NCBI GenBank assembly: GCA_015075005.1
Contig: JABTVC010000002.1
Coordinates: 1,508,975-1,572,974 of the forward strand
Direction: 5' to 3'
Length of the DNA stretch: 64,000 bases
Source: Planctomycetia bacterium
GTDB lineage: Bacteria > Planctomycetota > Brocadiia > Brocadiales > Brocadiaceae
The position numbers and the translations under genes were made by a program. Positions 48,093-57,314 of this stretch are shown here, piece after piece (the first letter of the stretch is position 1; every line of letters starts with the position of its first letter). Below the pieces are notes generated by a model. It was not told the origin of the DNA. It did not search any database and saw nothing but the letters and a program-made list of their open reading frames with translations.

Positions 48093-48707
48093 ATGAGAAA
48101 TAGATTTCTCATGCCGAATTTGATCTTCGTTTTTTTTATTTTGTCAAATATAGGAATTATTCATGTGATGGGAGAAAGTGCCATGCAATCGGTAAAAGGG
48201 AAAAAGGCCGTTATGATTATCGCGAGTAATAATTTCAGGGATGAAGAATTGTTAAAACCCAGGGAAGTTTTAGAAAAACATGGAGTTGCTGTGACCGTAG
48301 CCTCTTCTTCGCTGAAGGAGTCAACTGGTATGTTAGGAGCAAAGATAACACCGGACATCCTGTTTTCCACTATTAACGTTGCAGATTATGACGCCGTTAT
48401 ATTTGTTGGAGGTTCAGGAGCTAGCGAATATTGGGATAATCCAACTGCCCATAAGATTGCGAATGATGCAAACAATGCAAAAAAGATAGTTGGAGCCATC
48501 TGTATTGCACCGGTAACCCTTGCAAAGGCAGGCTTGCTAAAGAATAAGCAGGCTACCACTTATTCCTCTACGATAAACGACATAAAATCAACCGGCGCAA
48601 AATATACTGGTGCGGATGTTGAACGAGATGGGAATATTATTACCGCCAGTGGTCCTGCCGCAGCACAACAATTTGGAGAGGCCATCGTCAAGGCGCTCGG
48701 ACAGTAG
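48093..48707 (+). CDS. Exported DJ-1/PfpI-family protein
   Basis: A 204-residue protein with a hydrophobic N-terminus (residues 8-25) that looks like a signal peptide or anchor, then a DJ-1/PfpI domain. The nucleophile elbow is GAICIAPVTLA (Cys about 130), preceded by AVIFVGGSGA. Family members include proteases, chaperones and glyoxalases. The exported form is less common. It follows the DUF77 gene by 45 bases. Confidence 0.85.
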   Translation: MRNRFLMPNLIFVFFILSNIGIIHVMGESAMQSVKGKKAVMIIASNNFRDEELLKPREVLEKHGVAVTVASSSLKESTGMLGAKITPDILFSTINVADYDAVIFVGGSGASEYWDNPTAHKIANDANNAKKIVGAICIAPVTLAKAGLLKNKQATTYSSTINDIKSTGAKYTGADVERDGNIITASGPAAAQQFGEAIVKALGQ

Positions 48708-48789
48708 ATTCATCGTTAGTACGCTGAGTCCTGCCTTAGGGCTGGACATAAAATAACAAGAACATATTATTCCACTTGCATAAGGGTGG

Positions 48790-48813
48790 CACGGACAAAC
48801 TTGTTTGTCCGTG
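48790..48813. repeat. Dispersed palindrome, family B, copy 2
   Basis: CACGGACAAAC, two bases, GTTTGTCCGTG, preceded by GGTGG. The gap 48708-49264 holds nothing else recognised. Confidence 0.8.
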
Positions 48814-49321
48814 TTCTTCGTCAACTTTGTTTAAGAAAGCGTACGACAAGATGTTTATGTTAATTATTGTCCCTCTCATACCAACCCGATAGCCTACGAA
48901 GAATCAATAAGTTCATGGTTTTGCATGCAATCGTTACAAGCATGCCATGTTACAAAAAGTAACAACCCTATTTACACCACAACTACACGTATTGTGGGGA
49001 ATTTAGCCTGGTACTCTCTTCCAAAAAACGCTACCTTTTGTTATACCTCATCTTTGCATATCCTTCGGGCATCACATGGTTGCCGCAGTCCTTAACATTC
49101 AAATATATAAGTAGTTACAACTATAAAAAAATACGCTGCCTTTTTTAGTACCAGCGGCATACTATCTGCAAACTAACAACTGTTGTTTCGTAGATGTATT
49201 TGCAGATCATTTCTTTCCCTGTTCTTTTATGATCTGCATTTGTTAGAAAGGTCAAGGTGGGCGCATGTCCTCCCTGATCTTTCTCCATGAGACGATAGAG
49301 AAAAGTGAGGAAAAGAGAAAA

Positions 49322-50131
49322 ATGGAATTTGCGCTTCAAGTTTATATAAAAGATTTAAAAAAAATATCTCCCCTTGCCATGGAGGAAGAAATACGGCTAT
49401 TCGAAAGAGTCAACAAGGGCGATTTGAAAGCAAAAGAATCTATTGTTACGGCCTATCTTCCGCTTGTTATTAAGATTGCCATCCGGTTTGTTTACTGTAA
49501 AAACTCTCTTGTAGATTTAATTAGCGAAGGAAACATTGGGCTTATACGTGCTGTAGAAAAGTTTGACCACACGTTAGGTCAGCGGTTTGGCAAGTATGCT
49601 TCGTGGTGGATCAAATGGACTATTCAGCGGGCGCTGATTAATAACTCAAAGACTGTGCACATTCCCGTTTATATGGCGGGCCAAATTTCCAGGTGGAAAA
49701 AAATATCATCGAAATTAGGAAATACCCTGCATAGATTTCCCGATGGAAGTGAAATTGCACAGGCATTAAATCTTAATGAAAAGCAGGCGCATTGGATTGA
49801 AATGGCAGCACGACATTCCCATACCTTGAATGAGACGCATTTAGAGAATAACGATTTTATGGAACTGAGTGAGTATATCCCGGACGAAAGTACAAAGATG
49901 CCTGAAGAAGAGTTGATTGAATTTCACGACAAGGAGCACTTGAGGAGATTGCTTGAGACAATCGATTATCGTGAAGCAAAAGTGCTGAAAATGAGATACG
50001 GGTTTGATGATGCAGAACCCATGACACTGCGAGAGGTAAGCAAGAAGCTTAATATCAGCCGTGAGTGGGTTCGGAAGATTGAAAAAAAAGGATTATCAAA
50101 ACTGAATCAACTGATGAGTTGTAATAAGTAA
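49322..50131 (+). CDS. RNA polymerase sigma factor, sigma-70 family (group 2/3 type)
   Basis: About 270 residues with regions 1.2 (LQVYIKDLKKISPL), 2 (DLISEGNIGLIRAVEKFDHTLGQRFGKYASWWIKWTIQRAL) and 4 (MTLREVSKKLNISREWVRKIEKKGLSKL). The region 2.3-2.4 WWI core is typical of RpoD/RpoH-like factors, so it directs polymerase to -35/-10 promoters. It lacks the long region 1.1 of a main sigma. The start at 49322 has a purine-rich site GAGGAAAAGAG before it. An in-frame ATG at 49265 would add 19 residues. Confidence 0.9.
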   Translation: MEFALQVYIKDLKKISPLAMEEEIRLFERVNKGDLKAKESIVTAYLPLVIKIAIRFVYCKNSLVDLISEGNIGLIRAVEKFDHTLGQRFGKYASWWIKWTIQRALINNSKTVHIPVYMAGQISRWKKISSKLGNTLHRFPDGSEIAQALNLNEKQAHWIEMAARHSHTLNETHLENNDFMELSEYIPDESTKMPEEELIEFHDKEHLRRLLETIDYREAKVLKMRYGFDDAEPMTLREVSKKLNISREWVRKIEKKGLSKLNQLMSCNK

Positions 50132-50152
50132 ATTAGAGGGAATAGCGCGTTT

Positions 50153-50245
50153 GAAAGCTGGTTGTGCGGAGGGCGTTCTCCGCGGCTGGGCTTATTGAAA
50201 AAGCTGGTCATGCCGGGGGTGTTCCCGGTGGCTTGGCTTACTGTT
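50153..50245 (+). ncRNA. Tandem structured RNA element, two 46-nt hairpin units
   Basis: Two similar units 46 bases apart. Each has an outer pair AAGC/GCTT, an inner 6-bp stem and a loop GGCGTT or GGTGTT. Inner stems are GCGGAG/CTCCGC (50166-50171 and 50178-50183) and GCCGGG/CCCGGT (50212-50217 and 50224-50229). Two base pairs differ with both partners changed, which is strong evidence for RNA structure. The element ends about 10 bases before the ribosome site of the next gene, so control of its translation is plausible. I cannot match it to a named riboswitch. Confidence 0.65.
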
Positions 50246-50269
50246 CAAAAAGGTAAGGAGGAGAAGAAA

Positions 50270-50452
50270 ATGGTAAAGAAATTTGGGTATAGTTTAGTTG
50301 TAATGGGCGTATTGATGTTTGGTGTTGGCGTTGTAAATACCGCGCTGGTAGGTTCCGCTATGGCAGAGGAAAAGAAGTGCGAGAAATGCGGACATGAGTG
50401 TTCAAAGCCAGAGAAGGATTGTAAGTGTGAATGTCATCACGCAAAACACTAA
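50270..50452 (+). CDS. Small exported Cys/His-rich protein
   Basis: 60 residues: a signal peptide (MVKKFGYSLVVMGVLMFGVGVV..., cleavage near AMAEEK), then a mature part with CEKCGHECSKPEKDCKCECHH, six cysteines and several histidines. This looks like a metal-binding or metallothionein-like peptide. AGGAGG lies 8 bases before the ATG at 50270. It is preceded by the tandem RNA element and followed by a strong terminator, so it is a single-gene unit. Confidence 0.8.
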   Translation: MVKKFGYSLVVMGVLMFGVGVVNTALVGSAMAEEKKCEKCGHECSKPEKDCKCECHHAKH

Positions 50453-50490
50453 ACAAGAAACAATGTTTCGTGTTGTAAAGTTAGAAGGAT

Positions 50491-50530
50491 AAAACAAAGA
50501 GTCAACCCGTACGGGTTGACTCTTTGTTTT
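50491..50530. terminator. 40-base perfect palindrome terminator
   Basis: AAAACAAAGAGTCAACCCGT is followed directly by its exact complement, ending in TTTT, so it works in either direction. It closes the small Cys-rich gene. Confidence 0.85.
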
Positions 50531-50672
50531 GATACCGGATGTTTTCTCTGTCAGAATCCTGAAATATAATGAACAGAGAATTTATAGTCACTCATTCTTA
50601 AGCGTTTTACCACACCCCACAAACCCCTTAGACCTATCTTGCTAAAAGAAGTCTGAATTCAGTTGGGCGCGA

Positions 50673-50727
50673 ACACGGACAAACGGAGTTTGTCGTTCGA
50701 CCGAGCGCTCACGACGAAGTCCGTGCC
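50673..50727. repeat. Dispersed palindrome, family B, copy 3, with insertion
   Basis: The family B hairpin (CACGGACAAAC ... GTCCGTG, followed by CCACC) has an extra segment of about 24 bases (50694-50717) with its own dyad (GAGCGCTC at 50703-50710). Nothing else is recognised in the gap 50531-50990. Confidence 0.65.
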
Positions 50728-50990
50728 ACCCTGAAACAGGCTTAAATAATCGGCATACATACGTTCATACCCCAAACCAACACATGTTTTGCCCTGCTTT
50801 TTCAAAAAACTAAACCGCTACGTTTGGTATTTTGCTGCTGCTGGGCAACGCTACACATATTTGCTTGCAATTAATTCTATACAATTCAAAGTATGTATGA
50901 TAAATTAGACATTTTATATACAAATTCAGGAAATGCGGGGGGAATTTTCAAAACCTGAAATTTTGGAATCTGAGAAATGGTAGTAACATC

Positions 50991-52751
50991 ATGTTAAAGA
51001 AACTCAGGGAGTTTTGGGAAAAAAGCATTATCTTCAGAGTTTTTGTAAAGAAGTATAAACGCTACTTTATTTTCGGCACGATATCGCTGGTCGCCGTAGA
51101 TATTATCAATATCTTCCCCCCCCTCATTATCAAAAAGGCCGTAGATATCCTTTCAGGCGAGGCAGATATCACAAAAATCGCAACCATCTCCGGTCTTTTT
51201 ATTCTCGTGAGCATTTGCCAGGGTGTGTGTCGATACCTCTGGCGAATGAACTTTATCGGGACGTCCTTTCGATGCGATTACGACCTTCGCATGGCCTTCT
51301 TTGAACACATAGAGACACTCTCTCAGAGATTTTTTCAAAAATACAAAACAGGGGATCTCATGTCAAGGGCAACCAACGACATCGGCGCTGTTCGCATGGC
51401 CGTAGGACCTGGCTTATTGATCGGCCTGGATGCCATATTATATTTTTTTGTAATACCCCCGATTATCATCTACTTATCCCCAAGGCTGTCTTTCTATACA
51501 TTTCTATTGATGCCGCTAACCCCATTCATTGCTTATAAAATCAAGGACGTGATTGATAAGCGGTTCCGTGATGTGCAAGAACACTTTTCGAGGATCAGCG
51601 AAAAGGTGCAGGAAAATATATCGGGTATCCGTGTGGTAAAGTCATTTAATATGTCCCGCCAGGAAAAAGAGTCATTCCTTAGGTTATGTAAGGATTTCAT
51701 GAAGAAGAATCTTAAGCTGGCCATTCCCCAGTCCCTTCTGGGGCCGGTGTTTGAATATATTACTTACATGGGTATTATTCTATTGCTCTTTGTTGGTGGA
51801 AAGATGGTAATCGATGGGGCGATTACCCTGGGTACCCTGGTTGCCTTTCAACGGTATATCTCAATGATGGTCTGGCCTATGACTGCGATTGGATGGTGTT
51901 TGTCCCTCTTACAGCGTGGCAGTGCGTCTATGAGGCGTATTGACGAAGTGATGGAAGAAAAGACAGAGATCGTTCCGAAAGATAACGCGGCACTATGTGT
52001 ACCGAAAGGTGAGATTGAATTCCGTGACGTAAACTTTCGATATGATTGTCATAAGGAATGGGTATTAAAAGGCATAAATCTCAAGATTCCGGCAGGACAA
52101 CGTACCGCCATTGTAGGCCCGATAGGCAGTGGAAAATCAACCCTGGTAAACATGCTTTCGCGTATCATCCCGGTAAACGATCAGGGCATCTTTATAGATG
52201 GCGTCGATATTAATACGATAGATATCAAGGCATTACGAAAGTGTATCGGCTTTGTTCCGCAGGACACATTCCTGTTTTCTGAGAAGGTTGAAGATAATAT
52301 ACTATTTGGAGTAGAAACAGGGAAAGACAATACTAACGCACAGCAATTTGCCCGCATTGCTGGAATTGAAGAAGAGATTCAGGAACTTCCTCAAAAGTAT
52401 GAAAGTTATCTGGGTGAACGGGGGATCAATTTGTCAGGTGGACAAAAACAACGGATTACCATAGCACGGGCGCTGGCCATTCGTCCCTCAATTATCATTC
52501 TGGATGATTGCCTCTCCGCCGTAGATGCACAGGTAGAAGGCACCATTATGAAAAACATCTTAAAGAATTTCCCGGGCAGAACACTGTTGGTCGTGACCCA
52601 CAGACTGCCTGCAATCAGAGGGTTTGACATGATTGTAGTAATGAAAGAAGGTGTGATCGTTGAAAGAGGCACACACGAACAGCTCATCACCGTTAATGGA
52701 TTGTATGCTTCCTTGTATACAAAAGAGGTATTGGAAGAAAGGCTTGGCTAG
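50991..52751 (+). CDS. ABC exporter, fused membrane and ATPase domains
   Basis: A 586-residue half-transporter. The membrane domain (residues about 1-320) has six helices, and the ATPase domain has Walker A GPIGSGKST (about 385), signature LSGGQKQR, Walker B SIIILDDCLSAVD and the H-loop THR. The build is like MsbA/YheI-type exporters, which act as dimers. The Walker B reads LDD where the usual form is LDE, as in YheI-like subunits that work as heterodimers with a second protein. No partner is next to it. Substrate unknown. Confidence 0.9.
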   Translation: MLKKLREFWEKSIIFRVFVKKYKRYFIFGTISLVAVDIINIFPPLIIKKAVDILSGEADITKIATISGLFILVSICQGVCRYLWRMNFIGTSFRCDYDLRMAFFEHIETLSQRFFQKYKTGDLMSRATNDIGAVRMAVGPGLLIGLDAILYFFVIPPIIIYLSPRLSFYTFLLMPLTPFIAYKIKDVIDKRFRDVQEHFSRISEKVQENISGIRVVKSFNMSRQEKESFLRLCKDFMKKNLKLAIPQSLLGPVFEYITYMGIILLLFVGGKMVIDGAITLGTLVAFQRYISMMVWPMTAIGWCLSLLQRGSASMRRIDEVMEEKTEIVPKDNAALCVPKGEIEFRDVNFRYDCHKEWVLKGINLKIPAGQRTAIVGPIGSGKSTLVNMLSRIIPVNDQGIFIDGVDINTIDIKALRKCIGFVPQDTFLFSEKVEDNILFGVETGKDNTNAQQFARIAGIEEEIQELPQKYESYLGERGINLSGGQKQRITIARALAIRPSIIILDDCLSAVDAQVEGTIMKNILKNFPGRTLLVVTHRLPAIRGFDMIVVMKEGVIVERGTHEQLITVNGLYASLYTKEVLEERLG

Positions 52752-53209
52752 GTGCGAAAGAGATCCTTTATTATGGTATCGTAGCGGCTTCCATAACTTC
52801 GTAACTCAACAGTTCTCTCATACACAGAAACAGCCGTTAAGGTTATTTGCAGATATTCTTTCGGTAAACATTCCGACACTTTATCTGCCCATTCCACAAT
52901 AGCCACACCATTTCCATAAATCATCTCATCACTCCCGATGTCCAGCATCTCTTGTGCATCTTCCAGCCTGTATGCATCGAAATGATATATAGGGATACGC
53001 CCTTCGTATTTATGCACCAACGAAAATGTGGGACTTTTCACTGCACGCCCGTCTGTGACGCCCAACCCCTGGGCAATACCCTTTACCAACGTAGTCTTTC
53101 CGGCACCAAGTTCACCTACCAGGGCAACAACGTCTCCTGGCGACAATACCATGCCGAGCTTTTTACCAAATCTCATTGTTTCTTCCATACGGGTAGTTTT
53201 AAAAATCAA
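52748..53209 (-). CDS. tsaE: tRNA threonylcarbamoyladenosine synthesis ATPase TsaE
   Basis: A 153-residue P-loop ATPase (GELGAGKTTLVKGIAQGLG) that supports TsaB/TsaD in making the t6A base next to the tRNA anticodon. The SPTFSLVHKYEG and FDAYRL segments are typical. Its stop overlaps the end of the ABC exporter gene by 4 bases (converging). thiL lies 107 bases upstream on the same strand. The C-terminal tail is close to normal length. Confidence 0.93.
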   Translation of the reverse strand: MIFKTTRMEETMRFGKKLGMVLSPGDVVALVGELGAGKTTLVKGIAQGLGVTDGRAVKSPTFSLVHKYEGRIPIYHFDAYRLEDAQEMLDIGSDEMIYGNGVAIVEWADKVSECLPKEYLQITLTAVSVYERTVELRSYGSRYDTIIKDLFRT

Positions 53210-53227
53210 TTCTTTTCCTTTAGTATC

Positions 53228-53332
53228 TCACAAAAAATATTTTTACATTTTCGGCAAAAATATGAATAAGATTAACCCTGTCAGGGTTGACTCTCTTCCG
53301 ACCCGACTCGTTCGGGTTAGGATTTAAGATGC
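53228..53332 (-). repeat. Dispersed hairpin repeat, family A, copy 2
   Basis: Contains TTTACATTTTCGGC, CCCTGTCAGGG and CGACTCGTTCGGG hairpins. It reads as the reverse of copy 3 at 56090-56200, including the shared AGAGAGTCAACCCTG part. It overlaps the end of thiL. Confidence 0.7.
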
Positions 53333-54243
53333 TCGTATCCGCGTGGCTTTGTACGATGGATATTACCACAAGAAGACTTTATCTGAATACCGCGTCCTTT
53401 CACGATCTCCCCAATGCAACTTACCTTTACATCGGTGAGCAAATCAGAAGACAAGACTTTTTTTGCCTGGGCTTTTGACAATGTCATCAGCAACTCGAAA
53501 TCCTCACCGTCAGATAATGCATGGTAAAGCGGTGTATGTCCCGTTTTCTTTGATAATTCCATCGCTGCGTGAGAGACGGGAATCTGATCTTCATAGATGA
53601 TGGCGCCCACACAGCTCTCTTCCAGGATGTGATTTAAATCCGCCGTTAACCCATCACTAATATCAATCATGGCATGAATTGTAAAGTTTTTGTTTAAAGC
53701 GAGCCCCTCTTTTAATCGCGGTTCAAAAGAGAGATGCCTGCCCAGAATTGACCCCCCAAGCATCCCTGTTACCAGGATCGCATCCCCTGCCCTTGCACCT
53801 GAACGCCTGATGGGTTTTAGTCCATCGTCCCTTCCCAACAGAGTAACATTGATACAGAAAGGGCCATGGCCGCTGATAATATCCCCACCAACAATCCTGA
53901 TGTTATATTTATCTGAAATGTCCCATATCCCCCGGTAAAGTTCACGTGCAAATTTTTCTGTGGTATGTTCAGGAAAGCAGATGGAAATTACTGCAACCGT
54001 AGCCTGACACCCCATCGCAGCAATGTCACTGATACTGCAGGCAATTGCCTTCCTGCCTGCTTCACGTACGGTGCATTTTTTCAGATCGAAATGAGTACCA
54101 TCAACCAGCATGTCCGTCGTTATGAGAGTCAACTTATCAGAAGAGACGTCTATAACTGCACAATCATCCCCTATACCCAGCACGACATCTTTACGTCTTT
54201 TCTGCCGTTTCCGAATCCATTCTATGAACGAAAATTCACCCAT
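53317..54243 (-). CDS. thiL: Thiamine-monophosphate kinase
   Basis: A 308-residue ThiL that phosphorylates thiamine monophosphate to the diphosphate cofactor. Motifs include GIGDDCAVI, TTDMLVDGTHF, SISDIAAMGC, GDIISGHGP and MIDISDGLTADLNHI, which form the Mg-ATP site. Length is normal. It is followed by tsaE. The dispersed repeat covers its last codons, so the C-terminus may have been changed by that insertion. Confidence 0.94.
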   Translation of the reverse strand: MGEFSFIEWIRKRQKRRKDVVLGIGDDCAVIDVSSDKLTLITTDMLVDGTHFDLKKCTVREAGRKAIACSISDIAAMGCQATVAVISICFPEHTTEKFARELYRGIWDISDKYNIRIVGGDIISGHGPFCINVTLLGRDDGLKPIRRSGARAGDAILVTGMLGGSILGRHLSFEPRLKEGLALNKNFTIHAMIDISDGLTADLNHILEESCVGAIIYEDQIPVSHAAMELSKKTGHTPLYHALSDGEDFELLMTLSKAQAKKVLSSDLLTDVKVSCIGEIVKGRGIQIKSSCGNIHRTKPRGYEHLKS

Positions 54244-54419
54244 AAAGACCTTTTCCCTTTATTAAAAATCATTATCTGCGCTTTATCTTATAAATGAGTC
54301 AGGTTTTTAAGAATACTATAACATCTTTAACTTGCTTGACTCAACATTTTAAATTCGTTAGTATGTGCTCTTTTACTTCGGACACAGATGCACAGGTATC
54401 ATCAGGATTAATAACGATT

Positions 54420-54796
54420 ATCATGACGCAGCAAATCCGCAACCAAATCCCCTTAGGAAGGGGGGGTGGAAAAGGAACACGAAAACAATGCGGGAAATAC
54501 CAAAGGCCGATGAAACCAATAATGCAGAGTTTCTCTGTAAAGAATTAAAGCCGGTATTTGAGGTTGACGGGATAACTCATTTAGACGATGGAACCGGGGA
54601 ATAAGATAAGCAGAAGACCCGTGCGCTTGAAAGCTCTGGATTTACCATGATCAGGTTTACCGACGAAGATGTATTGAAGCATATGAGCGGTGTTATACGG
54701 AGGATTAAAAAGGTGGTAGACACGATCGGGCTGTCCAGTCCGCCCCCTACCCCGTTAGCGGGGGACATGGCTGATTCAACGCGAATAAGGGGTTGA
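54420..54796 (+). pseudogene. DUF559-type endonuclease remnant
   Basis: In one phase I read FEVDGITHLDDGTGE, a TAA at 54602-54604, then DKQKTRALESSGFTMIRFTDEDVL and MSGVIRRIKKVV. This is the C-terminal half of a DUF559 (Vsr-like) nuclease with a nonsense codon. The N-terminal half is missing or decayed. Its role is unknown. Confidence 0.7.
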
Positions 54797-54891
54797 TGGT
54801 GATTGTTAATTCCTTAACTTAACACGTATGGGGTTAAGGGGGTTGTGGAAATACTTGCTAAAAAGAGAAGACGTTACAAAGGAATACTATC

Positions 54892-56085
54892 ATGCAAAAC
54901 CAATCACGTCCAGGCATAAGTAACAATAATAGTTCAAAAGCAACTGCCCTAAAATTCATTGTTTTGCTTGGAGTAGTGAGCCTCTTTGCGGATGTAACAT
55001 ACGAGGGTGCCCGCAGCATTAATGGTCCATATCTGGCCTTACTTGGGGCAAGTGCAACAACCGTTGGGATTGTTGCAGGACTTGGGGAGCTGATCGGATA
55101 CAGCTTGCGTCTTGTCTCCGGCTATATCAGTGATAGAATAGGGAAATATTGGGCAATCACGTTGTTTGGTTACGCCCTGAACATGCTGGCAGTACCTGCC
55201 CTGGCCCTGGCAGGGCGTTGGGAAATTGCAGCCGTTCTCATGATTACCGAGCGCATAGGAAAGGCCATCCGAACCCCGGCCCGTGATGCAATGCTTTCCC
55301 ACGCAACCAAGGAGATAGGAAGAGGAAAGGGCTTTGGATTACATGAGGCGTTAGACCAGATTGGGGCGGTGCTTGGCCCTCTCACCGTTGCTGGAGTTCT
55401 CTACTTCCGGGAGGGTTATAGGACAGGCTACGTCGTCCTTTTTGTACCGGCAATTATGGCTATAAGCGTGCTCGTAACGGCACGGTGGTTATATCCTCAA
55501 CCTCGTAATTTGGAAATAACTCAACCCGAATTGGAGACAAAGGGCTTCCCCAAAAAATTCTGGCTTTATCTTATTGCCGTTGCATTGATTGCTGCAGGTT
55601 ATGCGGACTTTCCGCTGATTGCATATCACTTCAAAAAAGCATCCGTTGCTTCAGATATCTGGATTCCGCTCTTTTACGCCATTGCAATGGGAGTCGATGC
55701 CATTGCGGCACTTTTTTTTGGATACCTGTTTGACCGCAAAGGCATTTCCATATTAATCATTGCTTCTCTCTTTTCCATGCTTTTTGCCCCGTTGGTTTTT
55801 TTAGGAAACTTCTCTGTTGCCATCATCGGTGTGGCACTCTGGGGCGTGGGTATGGGGGCGCAGGAATCCATTATGCGGGCTGCCATCGCAGAGATGGTTC
55901 CAGCAAACAAACGTGGCACAGGATATGGCATTTTTAACACAGGCTATGGAATCTTCTGGTTTTTAGGCAGCGCATTCATGGGAATTCTCTATGATATCTC
56001 CCTTATATCCCTTATCGCATTCTCAGTCGTAGCGCAGCTTGCTTCAATCCCCATGCTTATATTGGTCAAAAAAAACCAGGGATAA
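54892..56085 (+). CDS. Major facilitator superfamily transporter
   Basis: A 397-residue protein with about 12 membrane segments and the MFS loop motif SGYISDRIGKYW between helices 2 and 3, plus FGYLFDRKG in the second half. It is not close to a family of known substrate from the sequence alone. Export of small molecules is likely. It stands alone between two repeat-rich gaps. Confidence 0.85.
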   Translation: MQNQSRPGISNNNSSKATALKFIVLLGVVSLFADVTYEGARSINGPYLALLGASATTVGIVAGLGELIGYSLRLVSGYISDRIGKYWAITLFGYALNMLAVPALALAGRWEIAAVLMITERIGKAIRTPARDAMLSHATKEIGRGKGFGLHEALDQIGAVLGPLTVAGVLYFREGYRTGYVVLFVPAIMAISVLVTARWLYPQPRNLEITQPELETKGFPKKFWLYLIAVALIAAGYADFPLIAYHFKKASVASDIWIPLFYAIAMGVDAIAALFFGYLFDRKGISILIIASLFSMLFAPLVFLGNFSVAIIGVALWGVGMGAQESIMRAAIAEMVPANKRGTGYGIFNTGYGIFWFLGSAFMGILYDISLISLIAFSVVAQLASIPMLILVKKNQG

Positions 56086-56089
56086 CTCC

Positions 56090-56200
56090 CTAATCCGAAC
56101 GAGTCGGAAGAGAGTCAACCCTGTCAGGGTTTAGAACCCTGACAGGGTTAGTCTTATTCATATTTATGCTGAAAATGTAAAAATACATTTTTTGTAACAC
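56090..56200 (+). repeat. Dispersed hairpin repeat, family A, copy 3
   Basis: Reads CGAACGAGTCGGAAGAG, then CCCTGTCAGGG with a longer stem (CCCTGACAGGG), then a TTATTCATATTTATGC tail. The rest of 56201-56437 holds another inverted repeat (CAGGAGCGACCTGT with ACAGGCCGCTCCTATG at about 56290-56345). Confidence 0.7.
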
Positions 56201-56437
56201 TTTAGTCTTTTGAAAAACGTATTACCGATAAGCTCCGCAGGAGCAACCTGTTTGTAGCAAGATAGGATGCCATAGCATATATGAGTTCCGTCAGGAGCGA
56301 CCTGTCTCCCTGTCAATCATATACAGGCCGCTCCTATGGAGCTATTTACCCTATTAAATTTTATTACGCTACAAACAGATCACCCCTAACGGGGTCACAT
56401 TGTTTTTTATGTCTCCTGAATTTTTCAAGAAACTAAA

Positions 56438-56716
56438 GTGTCGCAAGGATTAAAGATTCAGAACCTGCGCGATCACAGGAGCGAAGCGGAACTCATTTTT
56501 ACCGCGTTGGCCGAACTCTCCGCCCGCCAGATAGCCGAAACTATGGAAGCCACCGGAATGGAAGAAAACAAAGTTGCCGGCAAAACAGGCGGCGGCATTG
56601 CCAAAAAGGCACGGCTGGAGTTGGAAGAGAAAACGGGGAAGAAGGTCGTAAGTGGCCAAAACTATCTGCCGTCAAAAAACAGTAAAGAAATTCAGGGTAA
56701 ATACGATGCCGATTAA
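56438..56716 (+). pseudogene. dinD C-terminal fragment
   Basis: NLRDHRSEAELIFTALAELSARQIAE, then GMEENKVAGKTGGGIAKKARLELEEKTGKKVVS and NYLP match the C-terminal quarter of DNA-damage-inducible protein D. The N-terminal BRO-like part is missing. It overlaps the next fragment by a few bases. Confidence 0.75.
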
Positions 56717-57104
56717 AGACCGCCATCACCCCAAAAGCGAGATACTGCTTTATACCGCACAAGACGGAAACCAACGCATTGAAGTGCGGTTGGAAAATGG
56801 AACGGTCTGGCTGAGTCAACGGCTTATAGCGGAGCTATTTTAAACCACGACGGCCAATGTAAATATGCATCTTAAGCATGTTTTTGATGAGGGCGAATTG
56901 TTGCCAAATTCAGTTATTAAGGAATCCTTAACCAATGCCGCAGATGGTAAAAAATACAAAACAAAATTCTACTGTCTGGAGGCTATCGGGTGAAGTCATC
57001 CCGTGGCACGCAGTTTCGGCAGTGGGCAACTGAATGGTTGCGGGATTACATGGTGAAGGGTTTTGTGCTGGATGATGAACACCTTGCCGAGCCGGGCGGA
57101 ATTT
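56706..57104 (+). pseudogene. rhuM-like virulence protein, broken
   Basis: IEVRLENGTVWLSQRLIAELF then a stop, TTTANVNMHLKHVFDEGELLPNSVIKESL, a second stop, then in another frame RGTQFRQWATEWLRDYMVKGFVLDDEHL and EPGG. This is the N-terminal two thirds of a RhuM protein. At least two stops and one frame change break it. Confidence 0.75.
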
Positions 57105-57124
57105 ATAAAATTGCAGAAGACCAA

Positions 57125-57314
57125 AGCCGATTCAAAAAACTCATGGTCGGTGAATGTGACCAATGTGGATAAAACCACATTCGACCTGTCGGTGAAGAAT
57201 CCGCATAAAAAGGATGAAACGATTTCGAGAAGCCCTGCGGAGATATTGGACAAGATGGAGGCACTGGATGAAGAGGGTGCGGAAATACTGAAAACCGTAC
57301 GGGAGACACTATGA
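57125..57314 (+). pseudogene. hsdM C-terminal fragment
   Basis: KTTFDLSVKNPHKKDE, then SPAEILDKMEALDEEGAEIL match the end of the type I methyltransferase HsdM. It is fused in frame to the last part of the rhuM remnant. The stop overlaps the next gene, which suggests that the intact ancestor was co-transcribed with it. The methylase needed by hsdS is thus not encoded here. Confidence 0.7.

Noticed and set aside
50153..50245. Glycine, mini-ykkC or GEMM riboswitch as identity of the tandem hairpins
   Set aside because: The loops and conserved bases of those classes are not present.
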